64,000 bases of DNA from Gammaproteobacteria bacterium (GCA_026707045.1 JAPOXO010000006.1:1-64000), one strand, 5' to 3'. Positions 26,018-35,526 are shown, counted from the first letter of the stretch. The notes: generated by a model not told the origin, from the sequence alone. Program-made: numbers and translations.

Positions 26018-28147
26018 ATGAACTTCGATACACAGAAAGCACGTGCCGTAATTGACAAGGCGAAATCGGAACAGAGAGTGTCTCTCTCACCAGAGGAAGT
26101 GGCACTAATCGCCGATGCGTATCGAATTCCAACGCCCAATCAGCACTTTGTCGCCAGTGCCGAAGAAGCAGCCGAGCTGGTTGCGGAAGACCATACACCA
26201 AAGGTTGTAAAGATCGTTTCCGACGAAATCCTGCACAAGACTGACGTAGGCGGAGTTGTCACCGATGTGGTTGGTACGGAAGCCATGCGAAACGCTTTTC
26301 AGCGGGTAGTCGAAAGTGCACGTGTCCAACATTCAGAAGCTCAGATTAAGGGAGCATTAATTCAGGATCAAGTACCGGATGGGGTTGAAGTGATTATTGG
26401 TGCAACCTCGGATCCCGTATTTGGAAAGCTGGTTGCTTTTGGATTGGGAGGGATCATGGTCGAGGTGCTGAAAGACATTACGTTTCGATTGGCACCTACA
26501 ACCAGGACTCAAGCCAGTGAGATGTTGGACGAGATCTCAGGTAGCAAATTGCTTGAAGGAGTGAGAGGAAAGCCTGCTGTAGGAAAGGAGGGCCTCATCG
26601 ACCTGATTTGTTCGGTAAGTCAATTGGTGGCCGATTGCCCCGAGATCAGCGAAATTGATCTAAACCCCGTAATTGCCACTTCAACGGACTCTGTCGCTGT
26701 TGATGTACGCATCATCCTTGATTTTGAAGAGCAGGTTCAACGACCTCGTCCTTCAAAGGACGAAATTCTGGCAGCTATGACCAGGATCATGAGACCTTCT
26801 GCTGTTGCCGTGGTAGGAGCTTCTGCCGAAGACGGCAAGATCGGAAACTCGGTCATGCGAAATCTCATCGATGGTGGATACCAGGGACACTTGTATCCCG
26901 TCCATCCTCGCGCGGATGAAATATTGGGAAAGAAGTGCTATCCGACAGTATTGGACATCCCTACAGATGTAGACATTGCGGTGTTTTGCATTCCTGCGAG
27001 ATTCGTCGCTTCAGTAATCGCAGAGTGCGGCCAAAAAGGTATCGCAGGAGCTGTGTTGATTCCCTCTGGGTTTGCAGAGATCGGCGAGCACGAGCTGCAA
27101 CAGGAAGTCGTGGAAGCAGCCCGAGAGCACAACGTTCGACTCTTGGGTCCCAACATCTACGGGTTTTACTACACGCACCACGATTTGTGCGCGACGTTTT
27201 GTACTCCCTACACTGAAAGAGGCTCGGTGGCTCTATCGTCTCAGAGCGGTGGAGTCGGAATGGCGATCATTGGATTTAGCCGAAGTGCCAATATGGGAGT
27301 GTCGGCAATTGTTGGATTGGGCAACAAGGCGGATATCGACGAAGACGACCTACTCACGTTCTTTGAAGACGACCCAAATACACAGGTCGTTGCAATGCAC
27401 GTGGAAGATCTGAAGGATGGCCGCGCCTTTGCAGACGTAGCTTCTAGAGTATCCAAGAAGAAACCCGTTGTAGTTCTCAAGGCAGGACGAACTCAGCAAG
27501 GTGCTCGAGCAGCTAGTTCTCACACAGGTGCGCTTGCGGGCGACGATCAGGTCTACGATGCGGTTCTACGCCAAAGTGGTGTCATTCGAGTGAATTCGTT
27601 GAACGACATGCTCGAGTTTGCGAGAGGACTCGCTGTTCTGCCCACTCCAAAAGGAGAAAACGTGCTAATTCTCACGGGCGCGGGTGGTTCTGGTGTCCTT
27701 CTTTCGGATGCGTGCGTTGACAACGATTTGACGCTTATGGCAATGCCCGAAGACCTGGACGCGGCGTTTCGAGAATTCATTCCTCCATTTGGGGCAGCGG
27801 GCAATCCAGTCGACATAACAGGTGGAGAGCCGCCTTCGACGTACTCGGCAACCATCGACTTAGCTCTGAACGAAGTTCGCATCCACTCGTTGGTCGTGGG
27901 TTACTGGCACACAATCATTACTCCGCCGATGGTCTTCGCAGAACTGCTCGCAGAATCCGTTTCTGCTGCTCGCGACAAGGGAATCGACAAACCGGTGGTT
28001 TGTTCTCTAGTGGGCGATGTGGAAGTGGAGAAAGCGTGCGAGTTTCTCAACGAGCATCGAATACTTGCATACCCCTATACTGCAGAGAAACCCGTTGCAG
28101 TGTTGGGTGCTAAGTACCATTGGGCACGTCAAGCAGGAACATTGTAG
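26018..28147 (+). CDS. ADP-forming acyl-CoA ligase (ATP-grasp plus CoA-binding fusion)
   Basis: 709 residues from ATG 26018, preceded by GGGAG at proper distance; an in-frame TTG at 25988 is less likely. Order is permuted relative to many homologues: ATP-grasp domain first (VKIVSDEILHKTDVGGV, FGKLVAFGLGGIMVEVLKD, EIDLNPVI), then the Rossmann CoA-binding domain (SAVAVVGASAEDGKIGNSV) and the ligase-CoA domains (SQSGGVGMAIIGF, SHTGALAGDD). The histidine of SHTGALAG is a possible phosphorylation site. It converts a carboxylic acid, CoA and ATP to acyl-CoA, ADP and phosphate, or runs in reverse. Divergent from the ThDP lyase operon, with which it probably shares a pathway. Confidence 0.87.
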   Translation: MNFDTQKARAVIDKAKSEQRVSLSPEEVALIADAYRIPTPNQHFVASAEEAAELVAEDHTPKVVKIVSDEILHKTDVGGVVTDVVGTEAMRNAFQRVVESARVQHSEAQIKGALIQDQVPDGVEVIIGATSDPVFGKLVAFGLGGIMVEVLKDITFRLAPTTRTQASEMLDEISGSKLLEGVRGKPAVGKEGLIDLICSVSQLVADCPEISEIDLNPVIATSTDSVAVDVRIILDFEEQVQRPRPSKDEILAAMTRIMRPSAVAVVGASAEDGKIGNSVMRNLIDGGYQGHLYPVHPRADEILGKKCYPTVLDIPTDVDIAVFCIPARFVASVIAECGQKGIAGAVLIPSGFAEIGEHELQQEVVEAAREHNVRLLGPNIYGFYYTHHDLCATFCTPYTERGSVALSSQSGGVGMAIIGFSRSANMGVSAIVGLGNKADIDEDDLLTFFEDDPNTQVVAMHVEDLKDGRAFADVASRVSKKKPVVVLKAGRTQQGARAASSHTGALAGDDQVYDAVLRQSGVIRVNSLNDMLEFARGLAVLPTPKGENVLILTGAGGSGVLLSDACVDNDLTLMAMPEDLDAAFREFIPPFGAAGNPVDITGGEPPSTYSATIDLALNEVRIHSLVVGYWHTIITPPMVFAELLAESVSAARDKGIDKPVVCSLVGDVEVEKACEFLNEHRILAYPYTAEKPVAVLGAKYHWARQAGTL

Positions 28148-28349
28148 AAACAATTCGCAAGACGCAAGGGATTTATTTAGTCTGTTCGAATACGGGCACG
28201 TAACGGTTCACGAAATCACTCTGTAGCGCACAAACGATGCAAGCTTCAGATACTTCTCAAGGCATCTAGTAGAGTGAATGGTCGCAGTTAGCATGAGAGA
28301 AGCAAAATCTGTTGTGATAAATAGTGTTCTTTCTGTATACAGATGAGAT

Positions 28350-29258
28350 TTATTGGAGGCTTCGAGTTTCAAGCTCGTTTGCATTAATTCGCGTTTGCCG
28401 CAAAAAATAGCGTTCAAAACGGTCTGTAAACACGGAGAGCGGTGTTGAATCTTCGATGTAATAGTCCATGCTAAATCGACAGTCTTGGATATCTTGTGAC
28501 CCCTCTTCACTCAGAGCGACAAATCGTCGGCCGAGCTCAGAATACTCATTAAAGCTTAATTTCTTATTAAGTGGCCACTCATCCAGTAGAGTCAACACCG
28601 AATCGCGATCATAGAGTTCACCAAGAAAGTCCACCGCATGCGTTGTTCGAAACATTTCGTTTTTTTGTACTAACGTAATTCCATCAGCTTCTATATGTAA
28701 AGTACCAATCGGCAATGATGGACCGCGAAGTTCGGTCTGAATGTTTGCCGGAGGTTCATAAGTGCAGATCACCATTCCTCCAGCCTTTGCATTTATGAGC
28801 TCTGTTCTAAGTAGTCCCACTTGATGTTTGGCAGATGTGTTTCGGCTACGCTCATCTTCAAGGAGCGACTTCGTTGTTCTTAATTCTTTCTCTAGACTTG
28901 CTATATTTTCCCAATGACTTGCTGGTGAGGAGCTTGCTTGAGATTCCAAGTCTCTGAGCCAATTGTCAAGTAGATTCGGTTTAGCGCTAAGAATTCTGAC
29001 GGTTCGTGTGAGAATTCTCCAAGTCTCGCTGATTTCAATTTCCGAACCTGACTCGACTAAGGCTTCGACCAAACGGTTGGCTTCTTCAAGAGATGCCACG
29101 CTATCAAAATCCTTGCTTGTACTCTTGGTCTCTTGGAGCAACAGGAGCAATACAAAGAGTGTGATCACCATTAATTCGGCGAGCGTAACTCCCATTATGA
29201 AACCGCGGCGGTTGGCTCGTTGGATGCCAGTCAAGTTAGGTAGATGATCGCTCGGCAT
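28350..29258 (-). CDS. single-pass membrane coiled-coil protein, MotB/ZorB-like partner
   Basis: 302 residues. One transmembrane helix near the N-terminus (about 20-42, VTLAELMVITLFVLLLLL) contains an acidic residue, Glu29, where MotB, ExbD and ZorB have the proton-carrying Asp. A coiled coil follows (about 45-175, including IASLEKELRTTKSLLEDE). The C-terminal 120 residues end in a small domain with CRFSMDYYIEDSTP; no OmpA peptidoglycan motif is evident. The start overlaps the upstream channel-like gene by 23 bases, so the two are translationally coupled and probably form one complex. Function in phage defence is inferred from neighbours only. Confidence 0.7.
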   Translation of the reverse strand: MPSDHLPNLTGIQRANRRGFIMGVTLAELMVITLFVLLLLLQETKSTSKDFDSVASLEEANRLVEALVESGSEIEISETWRILTRTVRILSAKPNLLDNWLRDLESQASSSPASHWENIASLEKELRTTKSLLEDERSRNTSAKHQVGLLRTELINAKAGGMVICTYEPPANIQTELRGPSLPIGTLHIEADGITLVQKNEMFRTTHAVDFLGELYDRDSVLTLLDEWPLNKKLSFNEYSELGRRFVALSEEGSQDIQDCRFSMDYYIEDSTPLSVFTDRFERYFLRQTRINANELETRSLQ

Positions 29259-30618
29259 GTCGCTTACTACGTGAGCCGAAACGGAAGATTCCTAAACGAC
29301 CGCGACTTTCGGAAGCTGTTTCAAGTTCGTTAAGAATGCTCTTGAATAACTCGTTTGTTTGCTCGATGTGACTTGTCAAGTCCCTGAGACTCTTTGCCTG
29401 GTTCTCTTGCACCGTCAGCAACGCATGACTCTCGCGTACAAAGGACTCTAAGCCACTCAGTGAATCAGTTACATCGGTTGTGTTCAAAACTGACAGTCGT
29501 TTCCCAACAGCGTTTAGCAGTTGTTCAGTGTGTGAGAACACATGACTAAACTTCTGTTGTAATCCCTCAATGTGCTGGGATATAGAAACGGGCGCTTCTT
29601 GAATTTTCTTGTCAGCTTCAGTGATCGACCTTTCCATCCGGTCAAAGCTCTGTGCCAAGAGACTTGCATTAGACTCTAGGCGCTTCAACATAGACTGAAC
29701 TTGCTGGTCGATTTCCATCGACGGTAAATCGATTTCTTCGATCCTAGACTTAACGGTTTGCTCAACCGTGCCGATCGCTTGCCGAACGCGGTGACCTGCT
29801 GATTCTGAGGAGTCTTGTAGGTACCGACGCAAATCATCTATTAGTTCTCTTACTACTTCGGTGACAAAATCTCGGGCTGCGTTCAACGCTTCCTCAACTT
29901 GCTCAGCGAAAACATCTGGCGAGATTGTTAGATTGTTGAATTGGGATGAAAACTCCAATATTGATTGACTTGCACTAGCTAACGCGGGTTTTAGGTGTGA
30001 CGAAATCGCATCGCTTGGGATTTGGATTTGGGTCAGTCGTTGTTCAAGCTGCTCAACTTGGCTGGCCAGCTTGTCTGAATACTCCTTCGCCCGCTCGGTG
30101 TGTTCATCAAACGTCTGCAGCAATAGGATGTGACTTTGTTCGATTTTTGTATTTGTCTCTCGAATTCTGAAGACTGTCCCTTCAACTAATTCACTGATTT
30201 CTTGATCTACTGTTAGTTTGGATTCTGCCATCTGATCGCGCTGCAGATAGACCACCCGTAGTGTTAGTCCTAATAGAGTGGTAGCTAAGCCAATACCCAA
30301 ATCCCCTAAGACCCCTTCCACTTGTGCAATCGATTGTTCGTGAAATCTGTATAGCGAAACCGCTAATGCTCCAACAGTAAAAAGAAACCCTAGATAGTAA
30401 AGATTATCCGCTGCTCGTTCATCGGACTGAAGACTGAAAAAGTGTAAACAAGCAGCATATGCAAGAATAATTGCACATAATGGCCAAACTACGACGAATG
30501 CAGATTGATTAAAGAAGTTTGGGAGTCTAAGGAGAGCCAGTAGTGACAAACCAACTATGACGCAGCCGATGAATATCCATGTAGAGAAGTCCCTCGTCCC
30601 TTTCAAATTAAGACGCAC
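29236..30618 (-). CDS. MotA/TolQ/ExbB-like channel protein with long coiled-coil tail
   Basis: 460 residues from GTG 30618, one base after the vWA gene stop. Four hydrophobic helices (about 13-31, 41-61, 73-90, 104-125); the last, GDLGIGLATTLLGLTLRVVYLQ, matches the GxAL.TT.xGL pattern of TolQ/ExbB/MotA-type pore helices. The remaining 330 residues form a long coiled coil (IRETNTKIEQSH, YSDKLASQVEQLEQRL, and more), like the cytoplasmic tail of the Zorya channel protein ZorA. Together with the overlapping single-pass gene it would make a proton-driven membrane assembly. No standard MotA domain boundary is obvious, so homology must be tested by profile search. Confidence 0.7.
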   Translation of the reverse strand: MRLNLKGTRDFSTWIFIGCVIVGLSLLALLRLPNFFNQSAFVVVWPLCAIILAYAACLHFFSLQSDERAADNLYYLGFLFTVGALAVSLYRFHEQSIAQVEGVLGDLGIGLATTLLGLTLRVVYLQRDQMAESKLTVDQEISELVEGTVFRIRETNTKIEQSHILLLQTFDEHTERAKEYSDKLASQVEQLEQRLTQIQIPSDAISSHLKPALASASQSILEFSSQFNNLTISPDVFAEQVEEALNAARDFVTEVVRELIDDLRRYLQDSSESAGHRVRQAIGTVEQTVKSRIEEIDLPSMEIDQQVQSMLKRLESNASLLAQSFDRMERSITEADKKIQEAPVSISQHIEGLQQKFSHVFSHTEQLLNAVGKRLSVLNTTDVTDSLSGLESFVRESHALLTVQENQAKSLRDLTSHIEQTNELFKSILNELETASESRGRLGIFRFGSRSKRHAERSST

Positions 30619-30619
30619 T

Positions 30620-31348
30620 CTAATTGACGCCAGTGATCTTGACTATTGAATTTACGGTGCCACCACAAGCGCTCAAGTAGCTTTCCCACCAATTCACTAA
30701 GTTGAGTTCTTGCGTGGGTATTGATGGACGTGCTCCGAAGAGAATATCGATGTCAACATCGTCTAGATTTGGACATTGGTTATGGATTCGTACGCGGTTT
30801 TCCTCGTAGCTGTCTAGCCAATTGGGACTGTAGTGCGAAAGTACATCCGAATGTTCAATTAGATCAGATACAAGAAGAATACGACGTTGTGATCCGTCTC
30901 GATTGTGATTTGCCGCAATCCAACCCAGTGACTCAATAATCGGTGAGTTGTTTTCTGTCCCTTGAAGGTGCTCAAGAGCTTGGTCGACTTTCGCCTTGAA
31001 GGATTCTTCACGTAGTAGTCGTTCTATAGGTGAGTGCTGAAGTTCGCGACCAGGTTTGCACGCATCGAGTAGCGGTATCTGTTCACCTTGCTGAATCATA
31101 TACACGCGAACTCGGTCATAGGTGTTGAGCTCGTCCACCGTCTTCCATACTTTATTGACTATTTCCCTTCGTTGCCCTGGGCCGTAAGGATCAGTCGCGT
31201 CTAGTGCAATCGACAAAGAAATTTGTGTGCGCGAAGGTTTTTTTGGGCAGCCCGTCTGAGGGTCCAATTGTCGATTGCCCACGAGAACCACGACAACAAC
31301 TATTGCAATGATTGCAATAATCAAGACGAAAACGACTACTTTTGCCAC
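30620..31348 (-). CDS. membrane-anchored von Willebrand factor A-like protein
   Basis: 242 residues from GTG 31348. An N-terminal anchor (residues 4-23, VVVFVLIIAIIAIVVVVVLV) is followed by a vWA-like Rossmann fold. SLSIALDATDPYGPGQR starts it with Asp50 in the MIDAS position (D-A-T-D rather than DxSxS), YDRVRVYMIQQG gives the second strand, and RRILLVSDLIEHS the fourth strand with a second acidic site. Cysteines near the C-terminus (NQCPNLDD, SACGGTV) may bridge. It lies 27 bases after the split gene and one base before the channel gene, so it belongs to the same operon. vWA proteins often assemble or sense partners; the role here is unknown. Confidence 0.68.
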   Translation of the reverse strand: MAKVVVFVLIIAIIAIVVVVVLVGNRQLDPQTGCPKKPSRTQISLSIALDATDPYGPGQRREIVNKVWKTVDELNTYDRVRVYMIQQGEQIPLLDACKPGRELQHSPIERLLREESFKAKVDQALEHLQGTENNSPIIESLGWIAANHNRDGSQRRILLVSDLIEHSDVLSHYSPNWLDSYEENRVRIHNQCPNLDDVDIDILFGARPSIPTQELNLVNWWESYLSACGGTVNSIVKITGVN

Positions 31349-31375
31349 GATTGGTAATTGACCCGTACGCTACCG

Positions 31376-32824
31376 CTAAAAGACCTCTAAAGGATCACGT
31401 CTTATTACATCCTTAGAAGACTTTACCTCTTCCTTTGCTGCTACAAATTCCGTGGCAAGTCGTTCTGTCAAGTCATCAAGTTTGCTAAGAAATTCGTCAG
31501 ATTTTGCTTTTGTAGGACCTTGGGGCAGCGAAAAGTCTTGAATCGGTGCGTTGGGTATGGTCGGTTGTTCGCTGAAGTACATTGGTTCAGGTGTGTTCCG
31601 GGCACCTCTGTTTTGTTCACGATATTCTTCAATCAACTGTTCGTAGTCTGAATGCAACGTCTCACATGCCGAATAAAAGCTAGTCTCAAGACTTTTTGAC
31701 CTAGTTTGCAAATCAGGGGCTTCGGTAAGATCGCGTTGAAATCTGGCTTTCTTTGCATCAATGGCTTCTGACTCCCTTTAATGCAATGCATCAATACGTA
31801 CTAGAAGAGATTTTCGTATTGTGTCATAGGCTTTTCTTTGCCTATGGTATTCCTTGGACATCCCGCCGTACCGAGGATAGCTGTCATTCCAAAAGATTCC
31901 ATCCCATAGGCTTAAAACAAATGCAATCAGGCCCGCGAGAACAAGCATCCAGGAAAGTGTGTCTGCAATTCCAAGAGGGTTGTTAAACAGATTGGCCCAT
32001 GCTTCAACCCCAATATTGTTGACTTGGTGCACTAAGCTCTGCAGGGCGTCTAAATCCGTACTGAAACGGTCTCGATTTGCCAATTCCAATGCTGCAGACC
32101 GGTAGTGACCCATTAGCAAATTGATAAAGAGACCAACAAAGATCAGGACAAGTCCACACAGGTAGGCAAATACTATCTTTGCTTTGTGTTTTCCTTCCCA
32201 CTTATATTGCACTCCCTTAACCGGAGTTCCAACCACGAATGGGAAAATGCAGTTAATGAAACAGTAGAGGATCGACACTATCAGCACCATTGCTATTCCG
32301 CCGCTTTCCTGAAGCAAGAAGAATGTGATAAGCAGCTCGGCGGCGAAAAAACAAAGGAGGATATTGAGCGCAGTCCAAATGTCCTTGCAGTTCGGTCTCC
32401 GTCTTGAGAGGTCGTGTTCTCCTCGAAACTTAAGCAATTGGTCTGCAGACTGCCTCAGATTGTCGCTTGTTTGGCTGAGACCGTCCCGCAAGTTTTCGCA
32501 ATTGAGTCGAAAAGTTTCAACCAATTTTGGTGGAATGTCTGATAGGGGACCTTTAGACCACCTTTGTAGTATTTCTTCGTGTCTTCTCTGGTAAGCATCT
32601 CGTTGCTGATAAAGGGTTGTTCGGTATTGTGATTGGCACTCAAGACACAAGCCCCGAATTGATTGTTCAGTATTTGACTCTCGGTTTGACTCCGATTTTG
32701 GTACTTCGTTGATGCCGTCTTTCCTTGCATTTCGATCTAAATTTGTTTTTCCACGCACCATCGATTTGTCAAGTGGGGGAAAGTTACGAGATGAACCTGT
32801 TACTGGAGTCTGATTTTGTGCCAT
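31376..32824 (-). pseudogene. multi-pass membrane/coiled-coil protein split by an in-frame TAA
   Basis: First gene of the membrane operon. From ATG 32824 it encodes a polar N-terminus, a CLECQ cysteine pair near residue 61, a coiled coil (about 70-140) and four hydrophobic helices (about 150-173, 178-200, 216-240, 290-310), then stops at TAA 31778-31780. The same frame continues without shift for 133 codons: IDALH-stop-RESEAIDAKKARFQRDL and on through SACETLHSDYEQLIEEY to RRDPLEVF. No ATG, GTG or TTG follows the stop until TTG 31711; an ATT at 31762 sits 9 nt after GGGAG and could restart translation. Either one 482-residue gene was broken by CAA-to-TAA, or two coupled genes are made. Not recognised as a known family. 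Confidence 0.6.
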
Positions 32825-33043
32825 GAATTGCCTACAGCATAGGAGGAACATTCTTGAATATTGCCATAGTTACCAACTGTGGCATATAAAACGACGAATT
32901 GATTTTTTGCATTTTAGACTTCCAACCTCATCCGCTCGAACTGAGCAGGAATCACGTTGAAGTCAAAGTATGAACGAGTGTCCATCTAACAGAACTCTTT
33001 TCTTGTCCGTTAAGAAGTGCCTGTTCCGAGCTCTCTACAGGTC

Positions 33044-33122
33044 AATGTACTGTGTCGCAACTTCAGAAGCTCCGCTTGAACCGGCCATTTGGACACGGTC
33101 TGAGCAGATTACACAGTACATT
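33044..33122. repeat. 79-bp element with 12-bp perfect inverted ends
   Basis: AATGTACTGTGT (33044-33055) and ACACAGTACATT (33111-33122) are exact inverted copies separated by 55 bases without coding potential. The size and ends suit a small non-autonomous insertion (MITE-like) or a large RNA hairpin. No target-site duplication is visible in the flanks and no second copy was found in the window. Confidence 0.6.
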
Positions 33123-33302
33123 CTCTAACAAGTTCACTTGGAAATGCTGAGCCTTTCTACCTCAAGCTCACTATGGCAGTCGGATATGTGCACTTAATCC
33201 GAAACTTGCAAGACAGTCGCAATTCCATGAAATCTAAGTCCATTTCACTGAGGTTAGAAAGATGGTGCCGCAACGTAAGTGAAATCATTAGAATTCGGTC
33301 CC

Positions 33303-33341
33303 GGGGTCCGAGGTTCAAGTCTCCTGCAGATAGTGGACCCC
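33303..33341. repeat. 7-bp perfect inverted repeat before the GmrSD-like gene
   Basis: GGGGTCC (33303-33309) and GGACCCC (33335-33341), with a smaller GAG/CTC stem nested inside. It lies 33 nt before the ATG at 33374. The inner GTTCAAGTC looks like a tRNA T-arm, but no tRNA cloverleaf could be built around it. It may be a leader structure controlling the nuclease gene. Confidence 0.4.
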
Positions 33342-33373
33342 ACCTATCCGAAACCGAATTTGACCGACGAACT

Positions 33374-35476
33374 ATGAAAGCAATCAACCGGCAATTCACT
33401 GAAATAATCAACGGCAACAAGCAGTTCATAATTCCCGTGTTCCAACGAGACTTCAGCTGGACGCGAGAGCAATGGGCTCAGTTGTGGCGGGACGTATTAC
33501 ATGCGAGTGGAAATGAATCCAGCTCGCATTTTATGGGTTCGATCGTATACATCGGAGCCGATCTAGGTGCAGCCTTCACAAGTTGGTTGCTGATTGATGG
33601 TCAACAACGACTGACCTCATTGACTCTCCTTATGGTCGCGTTGCGCGACCACATTCAAGACTCGAATTGGTCAGGCAGTGAGGACGGTCCCACTGCGGAC
33701 AGAATTGATGCCTACTACCTGAAAAACATCCACGAGTCTGGAAAACGCAAGTACAAGCTTGTGCTACGTCGCAAGGACAACGCCACTCTTAAAACTCTGA
33801 TTACTGGGCAAGAGCTGTCCGAACTTGAAGGTGGTCAGTCTGAATCGATTGTCGAAGCGTACAAATACTTCCGGAGAGTATTGGCTGAACCGTCGTGCAA
33901 TCCAGAGTTTGTATATAAGGGGATAGCTCGTCTGAACATAGTTGACGTCACCCTTGATCGAGGTGTTGACAATCCGCAGCTTGTGTTTGAGAGCATGAAC
34001 TCAACTGGAATTGACCTGCGCCAAAGCGATTTGGTTAGGAACTACCTGCTGATGGATCTCGACGAGTCGGAACAAACACGGCTATATGACCAATACTGGA
34101 GCAAAATCGAGTCTTACTTCCGTACATCCGAAAGTGCATTGGACGGATTCCTGCGGGATTACATGGCGCTAGAGCAAAGACTGACACAGCCCATTAGGCT
34201 GGACCGCGTGTACGCAGAGTTCAAGTCCTTTCGAATGGGCGACGTCGTGAACCCACTAGAGAAATTGCTAATCGATATGGTTCGTGTTGCACGAAGCTAT
34301 GCCTCGTTCTTGGGAATCGCTTCAATGCAGCGTGAGCGGCTTGCTGAAGCTATGAGTCATATGCGGTCTCTCAACACGACCCAAGGTCTATTAATCATGC
34401 GCCTTTACGACTTTCATCAGAAGGATTTGCTAGCTAGGAACGAGTTCATCAACGCCGTTGAACTGATCGAGAGTTATCTTTTGCGTCGGGCAGTGTTGGG
34501 ACTGCAGACGCGAAGCTATTGGTCCGTATTTGCAAGAGTCGCTCACCTTCTGCATAAAGATTCAGTGTTTGAATCCTTGAAGGTTGAGTTAGCGAGACTA
34601 CGAGGAACCTACCGTTTCCCAAATGACGAAGAATTCAGGAGAGGTTTGAGAGAGCATGACCTCTATGGATTGCGTGTTTGCAAGCACATTCTCGACCGAC
34701 TCGAAAACTCGGGCCAGCGAGAGAAAAGTCCCGTTCACAACTACTCGATTGAGCACATAATGCCTCAAGGAATCAATGGGTCACCAGATTGGCAAAGTAT
34801 GCTAGGCTCTGACTGGCGTGAATTGCACGAGACCCACTTACATCGTTTGGGCAATTTGACGCTGACTGCTTACAACAGCACCTATTCTAACCGGCCATTC
34901 GATGACAAGAAATCCATTGAAGGAGGGTTCCGTCAAAGTGCAGTACGACTTAATCAAGATGTCAGAGACGAACAGAATTGGACGGCTGCTCAAATTGAAA
35001 CACGTACAGAGCGACTAGCTGCGCAGGCACTGCAAGTTTGGCCCCACCATGGTGCCGACCAAGAGAGCATCCAGAAAGCAGATCTTCGGGACTTACGGAA
35101 GCGAGCCTCTGAGCGAAATGTGAGCGATCTGACCATGAGCGATAGAGTTAGACAGATACTCGACGAGGTCTTAAGAGCGACTGATGACATTGCTGATGTG
35201 ATTAAGGTTATTGAGCGTCGGTCTGTGAGCTGCTACGGACCGGAGTTCTTTGCTGAACTTATGCCTATGGGAAGCTCTGTAAGAGTGATTCTTCCCTTGG
35301 AATTTAGCGATGCAATGGAGTCAGAAGGTACTACTGTTTACGATGCATCGACGTGGAAGTATGTACCGAACCGTGTGAACACTGATTGTAATCTCTTGGT
35401 AGATGTGTGGGGAATGGAAGGTGTTGCCGCAGTAATGCCTTCAATTCGCCAAGCACTGGATCAATCTCGTCAATAA
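33374..35476 (+). CDS. DUF262-DUF1524 (GmrSD-type) restriction endonuclease
   Basis: 700 residues from ATG 33374, chosen because the DUF262 domain starts at once (INRQFTEIINGNKQFIIPVFQRDFSW). The nucleotide-processing GmrS-like half shows LLIDGQQRLTSLTLLMVAL (about 74-92) and VFESMNSTGIDLRQSDLVRNYLL. The GmrD-like HNH half shows YSIEHIMPQGING and HLHRLGNLTL (about 520-570). A C-terminal 140-residue extension (ISDRVRQILDEVL-like helix, then VSCYGPEFFAEL) resembles the DUF5655-type tail. The family cleaves modified foreign DNA in a nucleotide-dependent way. It faces the membrane operon and supports a defence-island reading. Confidence 0.87.
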   Translation: MKAINRQFTEIINGNKQFIIPVFQRDFSWTREQWAQLWRDVLHASGNESSSHFMGSIVYIGADLGAAFTSWLLIDGQQRLTSLTLLMVALRDHIQDSNWSGSEDGPTADRIDAYYLKNIHESGKRKYKLVLRRKDNATLKTLITGQELSELEGGQSESIVEAYKYFRRVLAEPSCNPEFVYKGIARLNIVDVTLDRGVDNPQLVFESMNSTGIDLRQSDLVRNYLLMDLDESEQTRLYDQYWSKIESYFRTSESALDGFLRDYMALEQRLTQPIRLDRVYAEFKSFRMGDVVNPLEKLLIDMVRVARSYASFLGIASMQRERLAEAMSHMRSLNTTQGLLIMRLYDFHQKDLLARNEFINAVELIESYLLRRAVLGLQTRSYWSVFARVAHLLHKDSVFESLKVELARLRGTYRFPNDEEFRRGLREHDLYGLRVCKHILDRLENSGQREKSPVHNYSIEHIMPQGINGSPDWQSMLGSDWRELHETHLHRLGNLTLTAYNSTYSNRPFDDKKSIEGGFRQSAVRLNQDVRDEQNWTAAQIETRTERLAAQALQVWPHHGADQESIQKADLRDLRKRASERNVSDLTMSDRVRQILDEVLRATDDIADVIKVIERRSVSCYGPEFFAELMPMGSSVRVILPLEFSDAMESEGTTVYDASTWKYVPNRVNTDCNLLVDVWGMEGVAAVMPSIRQALDQSRQ

Positions 35477-35526
35477 ACGCACGAGGAACTGACCAGCTTT
35501 CTCTTACAGAAGGTCTGGATGTAGTT

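Larger units (their letters stand above)
32825..33373. other. intergenic region with two inverted-repeat elements
   Basis: 549 bases between the divergent membrane operon and the GmrSD-like gene. It contains a 79-bp element with 12-bp inverted ends (33044-33122) and a second inverted repeat (33303-33341), both listed separately. An open frame extending the GmrSD gene upstream to 33173 exists but its sequence does not look like protein of that family. Confidence 0.6.

Noticed and set aside
33044..33122. Integron attC site
   Set aside because: The ends are perfect inverted repeats without the GTTRRRY core sites and no integrase is nearby.
33230..33345. A complete tRNA-Leu or Ser upstream of the nuclease gene
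   Set aside because: Only the T-arm-like core is present; no acceptor stem matches its 3' flank.
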